Under the pieces are notes generated by a model, which was given only the letters and a program-made list of their open reading frames with translations, did not search any database and was not told the DNA's origin. The position numbers were made by a program, and so were the translations under genes. Of a DNA stretch of 64,000 bases, positions 11,061-22,984 are shown in pieces; the first letter of the stretch is position 1; the number at the start of each line of letters is the position of its first letter. This DNA comes from Heterohyrax brucei (taxonomy: Eukaryota > Chordata > Mammalia > Hyracoidea > Procaviidae): the NCBI GenBank assembly GCA_028571685.1, contig CM053154.1:4067501-4131500 (forward strand), given 5' to 3'.

Positions 11061-11580
11061 CCGCCCAGGACAGGAGGCTTCCTCCAGGACACAAAGGCAC
11101 TTCGAGAGGTGATGGGAAAGGACTCTTCTGTCCTTCACCTCAAAGAAAGGGACAGCAGCTTCGGGGACACAGCCACATTCCAGCCGACAGTTCGCTGGGT
11201 TCGAATGAGCAATTTCCAGCGCCCTCTGCGACTCTCTGAGGAGCAGAGCAAAAGGCCAAGTTGCCCACTTTTGAAGCAAATGAACGCAGCTGCAGGGTAC
11301 TGGGCTTCCTCTCAGCCACAGAAGCTGGCGGGTGCAGGGCTGCTCCGTCTGTCTGCTTAGACGTGCTCAGCACAGAGCCATCCAAATAGACATAAACAGC
11401 GCCCTGTGCCGAGCCTGCGACCCTGGATCTCTGCTTTCTCCAACGGGGCTTTGTCCCCAAGTGCAGCCGAGGTGAGAGGCGGTGTCAGGGTGGCAGGTCG
11501 GGAGCTGAAGTGGCTTCTGCAAACCGCCTTTGCAAACCTGCCAGGCCCCGAGGAGGGGGCTGCACAGAGCGTGGAGCCAC
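11061..11580. other. Single-copy DNA, moderately GC-rich
   Basis: Frames on both strands reach about 100 codons but show no recognisable domain. Confidence 0.3.
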
Positions 11581-12475
11581 AAACTGTGGAAAGGAGAAAA
11601 GCCTGTTATTAAACACTGTCAGTAAATCAACGTTTGCACTTATTAATGCATGGAATCGCAGGCGAGGCAGAAGCAAATTCAGGAGATACGTAAAGTGGGG
11701 TTACAGTAGCGGTTCCTCACTTCTCTGCTCTCCACCTTTCGATGATTTGATAAAGAACCATCTACCCGGCAAGTGCATCCCCAGCCGGGGAACGGACAGG
11801 AGCCCCAGGGCCCAGGGGCCAGGCTGTATCCCAACGGAGGGTGTCGCTGCAGAGAGACCGGAAAGGGTTTTCAGTGACCCCCTTTCCACATGCAGCCCAG
11901 CTAGCAGGAAACCCAGAAACCCCACCGCCTAAGTCAACCGCTAAATTTTTAAAAAGTGCAATCCAACACGTAGCCCTGCTCCCTGCCCCAGCGTCTTAAG
12001 CATCTCTTCCCTTTAAAAATCTCCGGAGTGCCAGACTATGCTGGTTATTACCAATTGAATTTTCAATAGCCAACTTTCCAAGCCCTAACTTTGACAAATT
12101 TTATTTCACATTTGTCAAAGGAAATAAAGCTGACAGCGTTACTGGGCTGTGTACTGAGAGCAGTATCTCAGGGCCCGCAGTCCGCCCCGCCTCGCCTTCC
12201 CTGGGGGAGCGTTAAATCGGGGCCCAATTCACAGCTTTGTTTGAACACTATATTTTGCCTTTTCTTTGCACCTTTGATATTTATTTCAGTGTTAAATCTA
12301 TTCTTCCCTTCATCTATTACCCTGTTTTATTTCTGTTTTTGAGAACCTATATTTTTGCTAATAAATATTCACTACACCATTTCATCCTGTACTTAATATG
12401 CCCAGTGCATGTTTTCTGTGCTAACTTCGCAACAGATTGAGTGGACATTCCTCCGTTGCAGCACAGTCATAAAAT
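11581..12475. other. Repeat-free flank of the CpG island, AT-rich in its second half
   Basis: The stretches near 11600-11680 and 12030-12130 look like conserved non-coding DNA (TTGACAAATTTTATTTCACA near 12092). Composition changes sharply from AT-rich to very GC-rich at about 12480. Confidence 0.33.
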
Positions 12476-12571
12476 CCAGGAACTCACAACCCCCTCCCCG
12501 CGCCGGCCGGGCTCCAGCGTCCGCGCCGCCTCCTGCAGCCCCGCGGCGCCGCCGGCCTCAGCAGAGCCACA

Positions 12572-12585
12572 GCGCCCCCCTGTGG
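12572..12585 (-). promoter_or_regulatory. CTCF-like motif
   Basis: GCGCCCCCCTGTGG is the reverse complement of CCACAGGGGGGCGC, which matches 12 of 14 positions of the core CTCF consensus CCASYAGRKGGCRS. The two mismatches are at the Y and A positions. It lies inside the CpG island. Confidence 0.5.
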
Positions 12586-12693
12586 CCGCCGCGGGGCACG
12601 GCGCCCGCCGCCGCCGCCGGCCTCCCCGCGGGGGTCCCGGGCCCCGCCGCGCCGCGGGACCGCGTCCCAGACCCGGGGTGCCGGCCCGGCGGC

Positions 12694-12703
12694 GGGGGCG
12701 GGA
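12694..12703 (+). promoter_or_regulatory. GC box (Sp1-type)
   Basis: GGGGGCGGGA matches the Sp1/KLF GC-box core within the CpG island. Such sites are common in CpG-island promoters. Confidence 0.5.
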
Positions 12704-13043
12704 GGCGGCGGCGGAGAAAGCAGGCTCTGAGAAAAGCTGCCCTCCGAATTCAGCCCGCGGAACTCCGTCCTCACGCAAACCATCAGTGGGGTTTCGGGGT
12801 TGCCCTTGTTCCCATCCCTGGGTCCCCAGGCACCGGTGAGGGCAGGGATTTCCGCGGTGGGGGCCGGGACGGCGGAGCCTGCGTGCAGCTCGGAGCCGGG
12901 GGCTCGCAGACCCGGCCTGGGCTTTCGGTCGGGTTCAGGCTGCTTCCGGGAAATCCCACACAAGGTTTTTGGCAGATTTGGGGAAACGCTTAGTTTAATG
13001 GAAACACCGTTCACTTGGAATAAGGTAGAATTATAGTCAACTT

Positions 13044-13058
13044 AAAAAAAAAAAAAAA
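13044..13058 (+). repeat. Poly(A) run of 15
   Basis: An uninterrupted A run. No recognisable SINE or LINE body lies directly upstream, so it may be a simple repeat. Confidence 0.8.
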
Positions 13059-13069
13059 GCTTAACATAC

Positions 13070-14055
13070 GACAGATACTCAGCTGGAACCCTGGAACACA
13101 TACTGCACGGATCTTTGATCTTCTGCACACATTAAGTAACAAAGACCAGAGGACTTCAGATATGTACTAGATAGACGGCGTTTGATCATAGTAAAATGTT
13201 TCGCCCATTCTGGACTGTGGATTACATCATTGATTTTTCTTGTTTCCACCCCCACCCCCCACCGCAAGAAGGGACTCATTAAGTATATCTGATTCTTTTA
13301 ATTAGATCATCTCTGCTATTGTAATGTTTACTCCAATATAGTCTCTCATGAATAGCATGGGGCTTTTTTAACAGTAGTTGTTAGGCTGGCCCTGGTATCA
13401 TCTGGGAAAATATACTCAAATAGTGAAGTCTGAATAATAAATAGGGCCGCTCTCACACGCTCACACTTGCGCGCACACAGAATTGCGTGAAGTCACTTTT
13501 GAGAACACAGCATGATTCTCTGCATCTCGGGAAACGAGCGGACAGTGTGGTGCGTGTACATAAACGCACAGGCTCCGCAGAGGAGCTCCCTGCGTGGAGT
13601 GTCTGTGTTCCCAAACACAGGAAAGTTTTCACTTCAATCACGTGAAAGATTTGCAGTGAAACACCTTGTTCTCCTGCCTGAGACTGAGGCCCTCAGCCGG
13701 CACCTGGGCTTTTCCTTCGCTGTGGCCAAGGCTCTCCCCTTCCTTTCTGCTTTTTCCCTTTCCCTTTGCCCTCCAGCTACCTGTAGTTCTTTGCTCTGTT
13801 AGCCCCTTCTTGGGTTTCTTCTTGGCTGCTGTTGACTTCCCTTAGATGAATCTGTGCCATCCACTGGGTTGGTGGTGGCCAGTTGACTGCCCGGTCCCAG
13901 AGCCGAAGCCCTTCACGAGCACCCGAAGGCCACAGCGTGGACGTGGCAGCTGAGCCGGCTGACCGCATGCTGCAGCTTGCCTGGAGACAGGGGTCCGCCT
14001 GTGGGAACAGCTGTGCGATTGTGAGGACGTCGCTCCTGCTTTCCGAGGAGTAACT
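13070..14055. other. Single-copy DNA, no feature seen
   Basis: Mixed composition with short frames only. A few conserved-looking words lie near 13270-13440, but there is no clear structure. Confidence 0.3.
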
Positions 14056-15440
14056 GCGAGAGGGAATCAATATTGCAAATTCTAATTTTCAAAGACGATC
14101 ATTCATATATCCGACCCCCCCCCAGCAGTACTGTTTATGACATGGGTAATGGCAGAAAGCGTGGTTTATTTGCTTCTGATGAAGGGCAGCCTGATTTCAT
14201 TCCAGAAATTCGAGCACTCCTGTTCAGGAGACTGGCCAGCGTGAAAGAAGGTGTTCTTAGCGTGTGTAATGTAACTTCTGTGGGGCTGCCTCTTCCAGGA
14301 TGTTAAATAATAAATAACTTATTAAAACATGTTCAATGTAATAATAGCCTTTTTCATGAATTGTTGTAAAAGAGAGATTAGGAAAGTGGAAGAAGCAGCC
14401 TTCGGGGGGAAATAACGGGGATTTCTAGCCGTAGGCCTGTGTGATGGTTCTCTATTTTTAAAATGTGCCTGCACTCCATTCATAGTCATTTAAGCACTTA
14501 AATAAGCACAATAAATGTAAATAATTTACTGTTTTGCAAACAGAAAATTGGGCTGAAAAGTAATCTTGAAGGGCGACTGGGCTGGCGATGGCTGATGATT
14601 TGGGACCCTGTAAAGTGTAAGTGACAGTGCTCTTCATTAAGCGGCCGTGCACGAGTCCTCTTCACAGTCATTAGTGATTCATCCAGACAGACATTTACAG
14701 TAATAAGGTAAGCAAATAAACAAAAAATCGCTCTCTGTGCCTTAAGGTTTCTGGACTTCTAATTGCTTTTGTGCACTAATTACCAAGATTAACACCTTAC
14801 ACTTCTCACTCTCTTTCACCTTGAAATTAAAAAAATAAAAATGCCACCAGGGTATTTTGAAATCTTTTAAGCGGGAAGTGGGAAAGGGTTAAGAATTTTC
14901 CTTCCTCAGAAAAGGTGACCACCTCCCAAAGACAGAGGGGGTGGCTAAGCTGTGTGTGGATTCCGCAGAACCGTGGCCAAACAGGGAACCCAAACATGTT
15001 TATACCTGGAGAACAGAGCCTGCTGGGGACTCTAAGCCAGGAAACAAATGTGCCTGTCACACGGAGAAGGCAGCCTGAGAGGGCTCGGTGGTCTGCTCCG
15101 GCTTTGCTTATCATGCATGCCAAGGGCTGCCTTTCTGAGGCAGTGTCCCCCCAGATTCCCCGCTGGACAGACTGCTGGGTTCAGAAGTCGGTGTTAACTT
15201 AGGAACACTTTGTAATTAGTGATGAGCCACTTGCAGGCCCTTGAATATTTACTGTGATAATATTATTCATAATGGAGCCATTCAGTATTCATGTGGATAT
15301 AATATGTAATTCCATTGTAATTTAGCATTAATTAATGTCCACTTATTGCAGCGTATTATAGTATAGGAAACAATTTCTGATCACAGACACCAGTGTAATT
15401 TAGGGATGAGTCTGATTGTCATTTGAATAATGATATACAT
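14056..15440. other. Cluster of conserved-looking AT-rich blocks
   Basis: Two stretches stand out: about 14290-14830 (TTAAATAATAAATAACTTAT, TTAAGCACTTAAATAAGCAC, TCATTAGTGATTCATCC) and about 15195-15440 (GTAATTAGTGATGAGCC, ATTAATTAATGTCC). They are rich in TAAT and ATTA cores and free of recent repeats. I infer enhancer-like DNA; no cross-species comparison was possible. Confidence 0.4.
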
Positions 15441-15499
15441 TGCTTCGTGTCACTCTCCCCACCCCCACTCCCCTCGTGTATGTGTCAGCCCAGGAGGAC

Positions 15500-15570
15500 T
15501 CTTATACCACACACACTTGTACACACACAAATGTACATTAACACGGTCTCATCCACACACACACAGGGAC
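15500..15570. repeat. CA-rich tract
   Basis: ACACACACTTGTACACACAC and related interrupted CA units. Confidence 0.75.
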
Positions 15571-15714
15571 AGATTACTCAATAAGCAAGGTGTGTACAGG
15601 CTTAATCGTGCTTAGGTTCTAATCTGCAGTGCACAGTTCCACCATCGCGAAGTTGTCCCCTGCAGATTCGTAAGCAAGCGTGGTTAAGCAGATGTGTGCC
15701 TTGTCTCCTGTGAG

Positions 15715-15792
15715 TGGGTGTATGTGTGTACACTGGTTACCCTCCTGCACACACGAGCACACTCTCTCACACACTCTCACTGTGTGTGTGAA
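15715..15792. repeat. Interrupted GT then CA tract (inverted character)
   Basis: GTGTATGTGTGTAC on the left and CACACACGAGCACACTCTCT, then GTGTGTGTG, on the right give short self-complementary segments. Confidence 0.65.
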
Positions 15793-15799
15793 GCTGAAT

Positions 15800-16844
15800 A
15801 GACAGAAGTGTTGTCATTTGTGAAGAAACCTCAGCCCTTTCTAGACTTGTCTTGTAGATGTTAAAGTCTGTCCCTATTACAGCTTTATTTCCCCATTGCA
15901 GTTCTTACACACATTACTGATGAGTGTCTCTCCTTCAGAAACAGAACACTGTATGACATTTGTCCTCCAATACAGTTAACTGTCTTAAGTGATAAATAGA
16001 AAAGGACTTTAAAATAAAAGCTAGTATCTATCTCCTGTCTGCCCCGACTAATCCATCTGACTAGCTATCTCTCCATCTCTCTCTGCCTGTCTGTCTGTCT
16101 GCCTTGTTGCCAGATCACCTATCTAGAGCAAACAGAAACTCGAACACAAAGGCTTCAGATGAAGTTCAGCGGTGAAAGGAGTTGAAGTCGGAGGTGGCTG
16201 CCGATGCTGCAGCCGCTGCTCCCAGGCCGGTAGCTCCGAGCGGCTGGCTGGGGCACTCTCGTAATAACTCTTCAGCCTTCAGGTCGCTAACTGCTCCTTG
16301 CTGGCCTTATAAGAAGCCATGAGCCCTACTATCACTCTGACTTGAACTTGATCCTGTATTTTACTTGCTCTTGTGGTGTTCGGGGATTTCAACCCTCCTT
16401 TTCCTTTAATTCTTTTCTTTCTTTAATGGGTGACTGGATAAATTCAGTGGTGGATTTTTGTGACACTAGAACAGCAGAGAAGACGGTGATGCACTCTCGC
16501 TGTGTGGTTTAAAATCCCTCACCATATGTTTTCTCCCTGGAATGCCGCGTCTTGCAAAATTACGGGAACCGAAGCTGAAAAACACAATTAGGTAGTTTAA
16601 AATGAAGTATTAAAGAAATACTGCATAGATTCAGATGCCTGCAACATCTCCTTCCCTTCTCCTCTTTTGGTTTTGTTTTGTTCTTGAAACATTCGAAAAG
16701 CCTGTCTGTATTTGGTTTGTATACTAATCAGGCCCCATATTTTTTGGATTATGTTATATAGGCTGTGGTTAAATTATAAATGAAAGAGTGAACTACCAGA
16801 CTTCTTGTCATAACAGCAGCTTTTATGTTGTTACAGAAGAAGCA
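15800..16844. other. Single-copy DNA
   Basis: Includes a CT/CTGT-rich patch at 16066-16103 and a short CpG-containing patch near 16195-16260. No coding signal is seen. Confidence 0.3.
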
Positions 16845-16884
16845 AAAAAAAAAAAAAAAGAAAGAAAGAAAGAAAAGAAAAGAA
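16845..16884 (+). repeat. Poly(A) grading into (AAAG)n
   Basis: About 15 A residues followed by AAAGAAAGAAAGAAAG and AAAAGAAAAG. It may be a decayed retroposon tail, but no body is recognisable upstream. Confidence 0.85.
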
Positions 16885-19585
16885 CATTTTGCAATGAAGG
16901 GTCCCCTTGCTTACTCTGTGCCCCTAACGTGTATTGGCAGACAAGGAAAGCAATTTGTAGAAATGTTTCTTGCAGTATTTTGAAAATTACAGTACTCTTT
17001 CCACTCTCCAGGAGGAAAATGAGAGAAAACTTAGTACGCAACACACGAACACATCTTCCCTGTCTTTACTCTGCTTTCCATATTCTTCCTTGTAACACAT
17101 GTGTGTACACATACACGCACATGTGAGTACACAGAGTACTGCAAGTTCAATTTCTTACCAACGTATAAGCCAAATAAACTATTTCGGGTGATGTCAACCT
17201 GAAATCCCCCTTCCACGATTCCACGTCCCTCCTTTTCCAGTGGCCTCACAGGAAGTAAAAGGTGTCCCAAGTCAGGTGCCCCAAGTATTCAAACAGGAAC
17301 CAAGTAGCAGTTTGTAATCTGTGCGTTTTGCTTTCCCGTTAAACTGATTTCAGATTCACTGCACATGAAAACACAGTAAAATAGCCCTTACAGACATCTT
17401 GCATTGCAGAGCTGAAAGCGTCGGCCTGAATGGCCACTTTATGTCGGGTCTGGAGGACTGGAGTTCCAGGGAGACAGTTGACACTCGGCGCACTGGCGAA
17501 ATGTTTGGTTCATGGCGAAGGCAGTTCAGGCCGTCGTAACTGCGCTGCTTCAGAGGGCTTGCTGTGCTGCCGTCGGGAAGAAGGATTTGCCAGGTGAAAT
17601 CCACCGCCGTGCTGGACCGTTTTGTTAACGTCGTCCCTTGCGCTTGTGCCAACTGCTCTGGGGGCAGGAGGTCACGGGCAGCCAGGAGAAGCTGGAAGGA
17701 TTACCTCTGGGCGTGAAGTCCTAGCCAGCCCTCAGCTGGAGAAAGGCGAGGTTTCCTAACGTCTTCTGGCATCGCCCAGATGCTTTTCATAAAGAGCAGA
17801 GCCTGTGCAGAAATCAATAGCTTAGCTTATGCCCTTCATTGGCAGATAAGTGTATTCTTGAATGCCTGAAAGACTATTTGATGTGGAACTTTAAACAGTG
17901 CTGGAAAGCTGTCTTGGCCCTAATTGCCTTTGCCGGCTTCAGGAGGAAGAAGTGGGACGAGGGGAGAGGACAACACGCCCCCTTGATGCTTGGTGCCGGT
18001 GGGCTCAGCTTCTTGCTCCCCTCCAACCTGCCTTAAGGACTCTGTTTTTCTGGCTTCATCAGATGAACTGTCTTCCAGAGATAACAAGTCTTCTTTTGTA
18101 GACCTGGCGGAGTTTGGTTAGGGGCTACCTCTGAGCAACATGAACTTGGCCTTGCTAGTGTCTCTCACTAATGCCTTCCCTCCCGGAAGGAATCAGCGTG
18201 CCTGGGAAACAGCCTGGAGCCATCCAGCTGATGACTTCACCAAATTTGCATCTTTTTAGCAGTAATGGGATTGGCTTCCATGAAGACTCCCTAACTCCAA
18301 ATAGATGTTAAGTGGTTGTTTCTACAGACTTCTCTCCCCCTCCCTGGAAAGCCGCTCCCAGCCTGGTGCTGAGTCTGCCACATGGTGAGGCCTACCCCAG
18401 GCCTGCCCGTTGTGCCCCAATCCAGCAGCTGAGCCTGTCCTGATTGGGTTTCTCTGGGAGGTTGGGGCCCCGAGGCTGGGCTGCCTGCCCAGCTCCACAC
18501 ACAGACAGGCTGCAGGCATGGAGTGATGGGGTTCTCGGGGCCGTTCTATCGTGAACACTGGATGCGTTGTGTGTCCCCTCACCAGGACGCCTGCCTGCCA
18601 CTCAGCAGGAAGGAAAGTTGGCAACTGTTGTGAGCCCAGAGGGTGGGTGGAGTAGGGCTTAAGAGGTGGTGTGAAAAAAGAGTGCACCCTCAGGCTGAGC
18701 CTCCAAGGTGTGCCATGGGTGCCAGCTGACAGGGCACAGGATTGAACAGCGCTCCTTGGAAGGAGGGCCTGGAGGAGTGGTCCAGGCCAGACCTCCTGCC
18801 CAAGCTGAGGGCTGGACTGGGGACGGGGTGGAGGTGGTGATTGCACAGCAAATGCTGCTCTAAGGTGGTCTTGCTTGCAAGTAGACCAAAGTCTGTGCAC
18901 ACCTGACGTTTGTTGTCATCTTTAACCCCGTGCAGTCCTCAGTGGAGCGGCTCCAGCTTCTTCCTGGCTCTGGTGCTCTGGCTGTCTCGGAGTCAGAGCT
19001 GTTGTGCCCTGTGAGCTGTAGGCCTTGACACCAGCTGAGGCCACCACCGGTAGCAGTTGGTCCTGGGAGGGGGATGTCCTGCAGGGCCTGGTCTGGTTTC
19101 TGCAGCTGCATGGGAGAAGGAAGTGTCCACCAGTCACGTGGCCTGTCCACGGGTCCCCGGGCTTCTCCCTGTCTTGAGGTGGAGGGATCCCCAGGGGATC
19201 TGGGCTGTGACAGGCAAGTATGCCCCACCCCTGCCTCTAAGCCCTGCAGGTTCAGAAAAGCTCCTTGGACCTTTTGCCCCTGAGACTCGCTTGTGGGCAT
19301 TACAGTTCCCCCGGGCAGGTCAGAGGTCAGGCTCATCTGGCTTACGCTGGAGATGTGGTCTGGGTCCAGGTGCGTGCACCCAGATCTAAGCTGTCACAGG
19401 TCTCCTTTCTCCTGAAGCTGAGGATACTTCCTGAGCACACTCTTTGCAGTGACTCACAGTCGGGATTGGCACACAGGTGTGAGCGTGGGAGCCGCACTGC
19501 AGCCCGGGCAGCCACGGAAGTTTCTTTCTGAAGCCTTCTCTGCAGGTCCACTGTTTATGGTTTCTTTCCTGGGGAAAAAAAAAAA
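16885..19585. other. Mostly single-copy DNA, no gene recognised
   Basis: GC content rises after about 18300. The minus strand has a 98-codon frame (17356-17652) and a 192-codon frame (18322-18900), and both strands have frames up to about 158 codons near 19000. None has a recognisable domain, and a CpG-containing patch at 17400-17650 is of unknown origin. Confidence 0.3.
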
Positions 19586-21540
19586 GCTCCAGCATAAACC
19601 CGGGAGCTCATCGGGGGTCGGACACCATGATGGTCTAACTTGGCAAACACAGCTGATGTGCTCCAAAATCAACTTTCTCAGATGTATTGTCTCCCTTTTA
19701 GTCTTTGCAAATATTTATGTTTTAGAATTTAAATTCTGCTAAATGAAATTGAGATCCTTTTCCTGGCTGTGAAAGTCTAAACCGAGGGTCCCTGACAACC
19801 TAGCCAAAAGAGTTCACAAATGGAAAATCTGCCTCAATTCTTTCTTTCCAAATTTCACAACGATTCGTTGTGACATAACTCAAAGGCTTAGCTGCATCTT
19901 TCATTACGTAAGACTTGGAAAGAGAGGATGAAGTGTGATCTTTGGGTCTGGAAGGGGGGTCTCTACGTGCCTTACTCCCTCACTGTCCTTGACAGCAAGA
20001 AGAATGGGAGGAAAAATGTAACAAGACCCAGTTCCTTGATGGAAAAACAGAGGGGCAAAGAGACGAGAGGACAGGGGAAGACAGAGGAGCCCACAATAAA
20101 CCCTGGCATTCTCTCAGGTCTTCTGGGTCCCAAGGCCTGTACAAACTGCAGCCAGAATTTTTCTGTCTACAAATAAACAAATAGAACACAGAACAATAAC
20201 CACCGTTATCAGATTCTTAGATTTACTGGTCTTGCTCTAGCATTTGGTTGATGGCCTGTGCCCTAAGAAGTTAATTTCTTTTCTTTACTATGGACGAATA
20301 AGAAGTAATCACTCATGCCTTTCAATTTTCATCAGGAAACTGTGAAAAATTAAAGGAAAAAAAAAAAGGCTTGCCTGCCTTGACTAGCCCTCCCTGGGGA
20401 CCCTTGCTCGTCCCAGGGTCTTTACCTGCCTTGCTTTGGTTCCCAAACCTGCCCTCTTCAATCACCTTGAATGAAAATATTATGCACAAAAGTTAATAGC
20501 TTTGGGACAGTTCCTTTCATATGCGTCTTAAAATTCGTCTTTTGTTCCACAGTCAGTGTACTTCCTCACAAAGAATAAAAGCCATGTCAGCAGAAAGGGA
20601 CAAAAATTAGGGGGAGGAATCCGTCTTATTTTGCTGATAACAACAATGCGAGATTATTAGTTTTCTATTGAGAAATTGTTTTTATTCTGTATATAAATAT
20701 TAAAAATTGTCTTGATTTAGATAATTTAAGGAACAGGTTTCTGTACTTTAGTCTCTGTTTCATGTTTCTACCTCTGCTTCTTTCTTCTTCCTGCTCCTGT
20801 GGAACATGTTAATAGGTTATGTAGTTCCGTACAAAGGCCTGTGTGGGTGCAATTCTGCTGATTTGCTGCTGTGTTAGAAGTCAAAAAACAAAAGTTCCCT
20901 TTTTCCAGAAAGCTCACAGCATCCCAGCAGGATCTATTAGGAGTTTTGTTTTTCCCATGTGCCTCGGATTTTCGCCCACTTGTCCGGTGGCTTACACCCC
21001 ACTTCTCCCTCTTGACGTCTTTGGGAACCCCCTTCTTTTTGTCCACACTCTGCCTCTGACCGGCGCTGCTCACGGGTTTTCGAGATGAAGTCATTGCTGG
21101 TTTGAGTTACTGGGAGAAGGTAATGTGTCCAGCTGGGCTCGCTCAGCAAGCGGCCGCCTTTGGCCCTGACATCCACCCCCAGTGAGAAACCCAAACGGAA
21201 GACGGGAGTGCAGGGAGGGACGTGAGTGTGGCAGGGACAGCCACTGTGGATGTGACCACAGCGGGAAGGTACGCTTTGGAAAATGCCTCCCTTTAAGACT
21301 AGAATTTTCATGAAAAATCCTAGGGTGCGGTGATTTACTCTGTTATTAAATAAAAGGAATACACGCACACACCCATACACTGTGTTTGCAGAAGACCCTT
21401 ATCCGGATGGACTGGCACAGCGGCCGCACCCAGAGCTCAAACACAGCACTACTGGGAGGGTGGCCCCGGCCAGGGCCGAGTTTCCTGCTGTTGTCCGCCG
21501 GTCGCTGTGAGGCAGGAAAGAGCGCACAGCGACTAACAAC
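19586..21540. other. Single-copy DNA, AT-rich in the middle
   Basis: Short A-runs near 19577 and 20359. AT-rich text at 20200-20760 (TGTATATAAATATTAAAAAT) may include conserved non-coding DNA. No coding signal is recognised. Confidence 0.3.
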
Positions 21541-21550
21541 AGCGTGTCTG

Positions 21551-21600
21551 TTCTCTCTCTCTCTGTATATACATATATATATTTGCATTATGTATGTTTT
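21551..21600. repeat. CT then TA microsatellite
   Basis: CTCTCTCTCTCTGTATATAC followed by ATATATATATTTGC. Confidence 0.8.
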
Positions 21601-22750
21601 TACATATTTGTCATATATAAATCTGTATTTTTGAAGATATTCTCTTTGTTAGGGCAATCTGGCCCTGGGTACCTGTTTCAGGTTGGCCAGGGATGGCACG
21701 GGAGGGGCAGGCTCTCCCACGTCTCCAGCTCCGTCTGCCTCACGGAGCAGCTCACGTCCACACACTCACGTGCTGCTCCCCACCAGTGGCCTGGAGGAAG
21801 GGAGGGGACTGAGAGGTGGAGACGGGACCCCTCCCGTCCCTCGGGTCATAACATGCCCGTGACCCTCCACCCACGCACTTTCCAACATAACATCCAGATG
21901 GCCAGAACCAGTTTTTGTTAACTCTATGAAATTTGATAGAATGTGAAACATGATAGCACATGAAATCAGTGACATAAACTGTAAAACAGAACCCCGTGCT
22001 CTCCATGTCAGAAGGCAGTAGCTTTCCTCGAGGTTAAACCCCAACAAAGACCAGCAACAAAGGGTCTCCCATGACCCTGGGCCTGCACTGCATGTTAAAT
22101 AAAGGCTCACACACTTTTCTCTGGTTCTCTAAAGCATTTCTTTCCTTCCAGGAGGTGTGAGGATGGCATTTATTAGTCCTTACCACGAAAATTATGGAAT
22201 CTGCTTATTTTTCCTTGCATGCGGACTTTATGACTGTCAGAAACGTCTTTCAGACACAGGCCTTCAGCCTCTAACACAGGATTCTTTGCTGCTGTGCAGA
22301 GGAGGAGGCATCTTATGGGGCACACCTGTCCAGGTTCGCCTGAGCCCGCCATGCACAGGTGTGGGGACCAGGTCCTACTGCCACCAGGCCAGTGGCAACG
22401 TGGGAGCAGACCTAGGCTTTCTCTCCTTTGTCTCATGAGTATCTGATAGTTGCAGTGACAGGGTTTATTTTTGCTGATAGATGTAGCATGCAAAGTTTAC
22501 AAATTCAGATGGACGTGGAGGTTTGGGGCAGAGACACTGGTGGTGTCATAGATCTGAGGCTCTTTCACGAGGACGTTGAGCCATGTGGCTCAGGGTGCTC
22601 CAGCATTGGGGCGGGGAGTCCCTTGCCTTCAGGGTAACAAATTCCCCAGTGAGCAGACAGGGTGCTATGCAAGGACCCAGTGCTGACGACAGCCTGTTTT
22701 TCCTCGTGGGCAGGTGCCATCCAGACGGAGACCAGTGGACACTCTGAAGG
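21601..22750. other. Single-copy DNA, no feature seen
   Basis: No recognised repeats or domains. Frames are under about 125 codons. Confidence 0.3.
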
Positions 22751-22754
22751 ACTG

Positions 22755-22880
22755 CGGCATGGACCCTGGACCCAGTCTCAGCCTCAGGTTCAAGTCCCTG
22801 CTCCCTCTCTTGATAGCTTGTGAAACGGCAGCTGTCCACTGCCCTCGTGCCTTGGGGTCCTCAACGGGAAAATAACTCAA
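22755..22880 (+). repeat. Probable MIR
   Basis: The order of phrases (GGACCC... CAGGTTCAAGTCCCTGCTCC, a TAGCTTGTGA-like middle, then GGGGTCCTCAACGGGAAAAT) follows the usual MIR order, with strong decay. Confidence 0.5.
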
Positions 22881-22984
22881 CTACGCGAGCCCATTCTGGT
22901 GGGATGTTCTCTGATTTATGGTTTATAGAGCCGTTAATGAGAGAAAACAGCCAGTGCTGGAACTGAACTCCAGCAATACTGCCC

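Larger units (their letters stand above)
12480..12840 (+). promoter_or_regulatory. Small CpG island, possible TATA-less promoter and first exon
   Basis: From about 12484 to 12720 the text is dominated by CG-containing words (CCGCGGCGCCGCCGGCCTCA and similar), in contrast to the CpG-depleted window. It has a GC box at 12694-12703 and a CTCF-like motif at 12572-12585. Downstream, the text at 12831-12842 fits a strong 5' splice donor (CACCG followed by GTGAGG), so a non-coding first exon of roughly 100-150 bases on the + strand is possible. There is no ATG between about 12602 and the donor. The 194-codon frame crossing the island is proline/arginine-rich, as expected from base composition, and is not called as a gene. 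Confidence 0.5.

Noticed and set aside
12409..12993. 194-codon frame across the CpG island as a protein
   Set aside because: Proline/arginine/alanine-rich residues follow from GC-rich DNA with few stop codons. Frames are open on both strands, and there is no domain or conserved start.
9570..15440. Naming the neighbouring host gene from the conserved-looking blocks
   Set aside because: No coding exon is visible, and I cannot align to another genome. Any gene name would be a guess.
16845..16884. Tail of a processed pseudogene
   Set aside because: The upstream DNA shows no recognisable gene copy, and the AAAG periodicity suggests a simple repeat.
18322..18900. 192-codon minus-strand frame
   Set aside because: GC-rich composition explains its length, and overlapping frames exist on the same strand. 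No motif was recognised.
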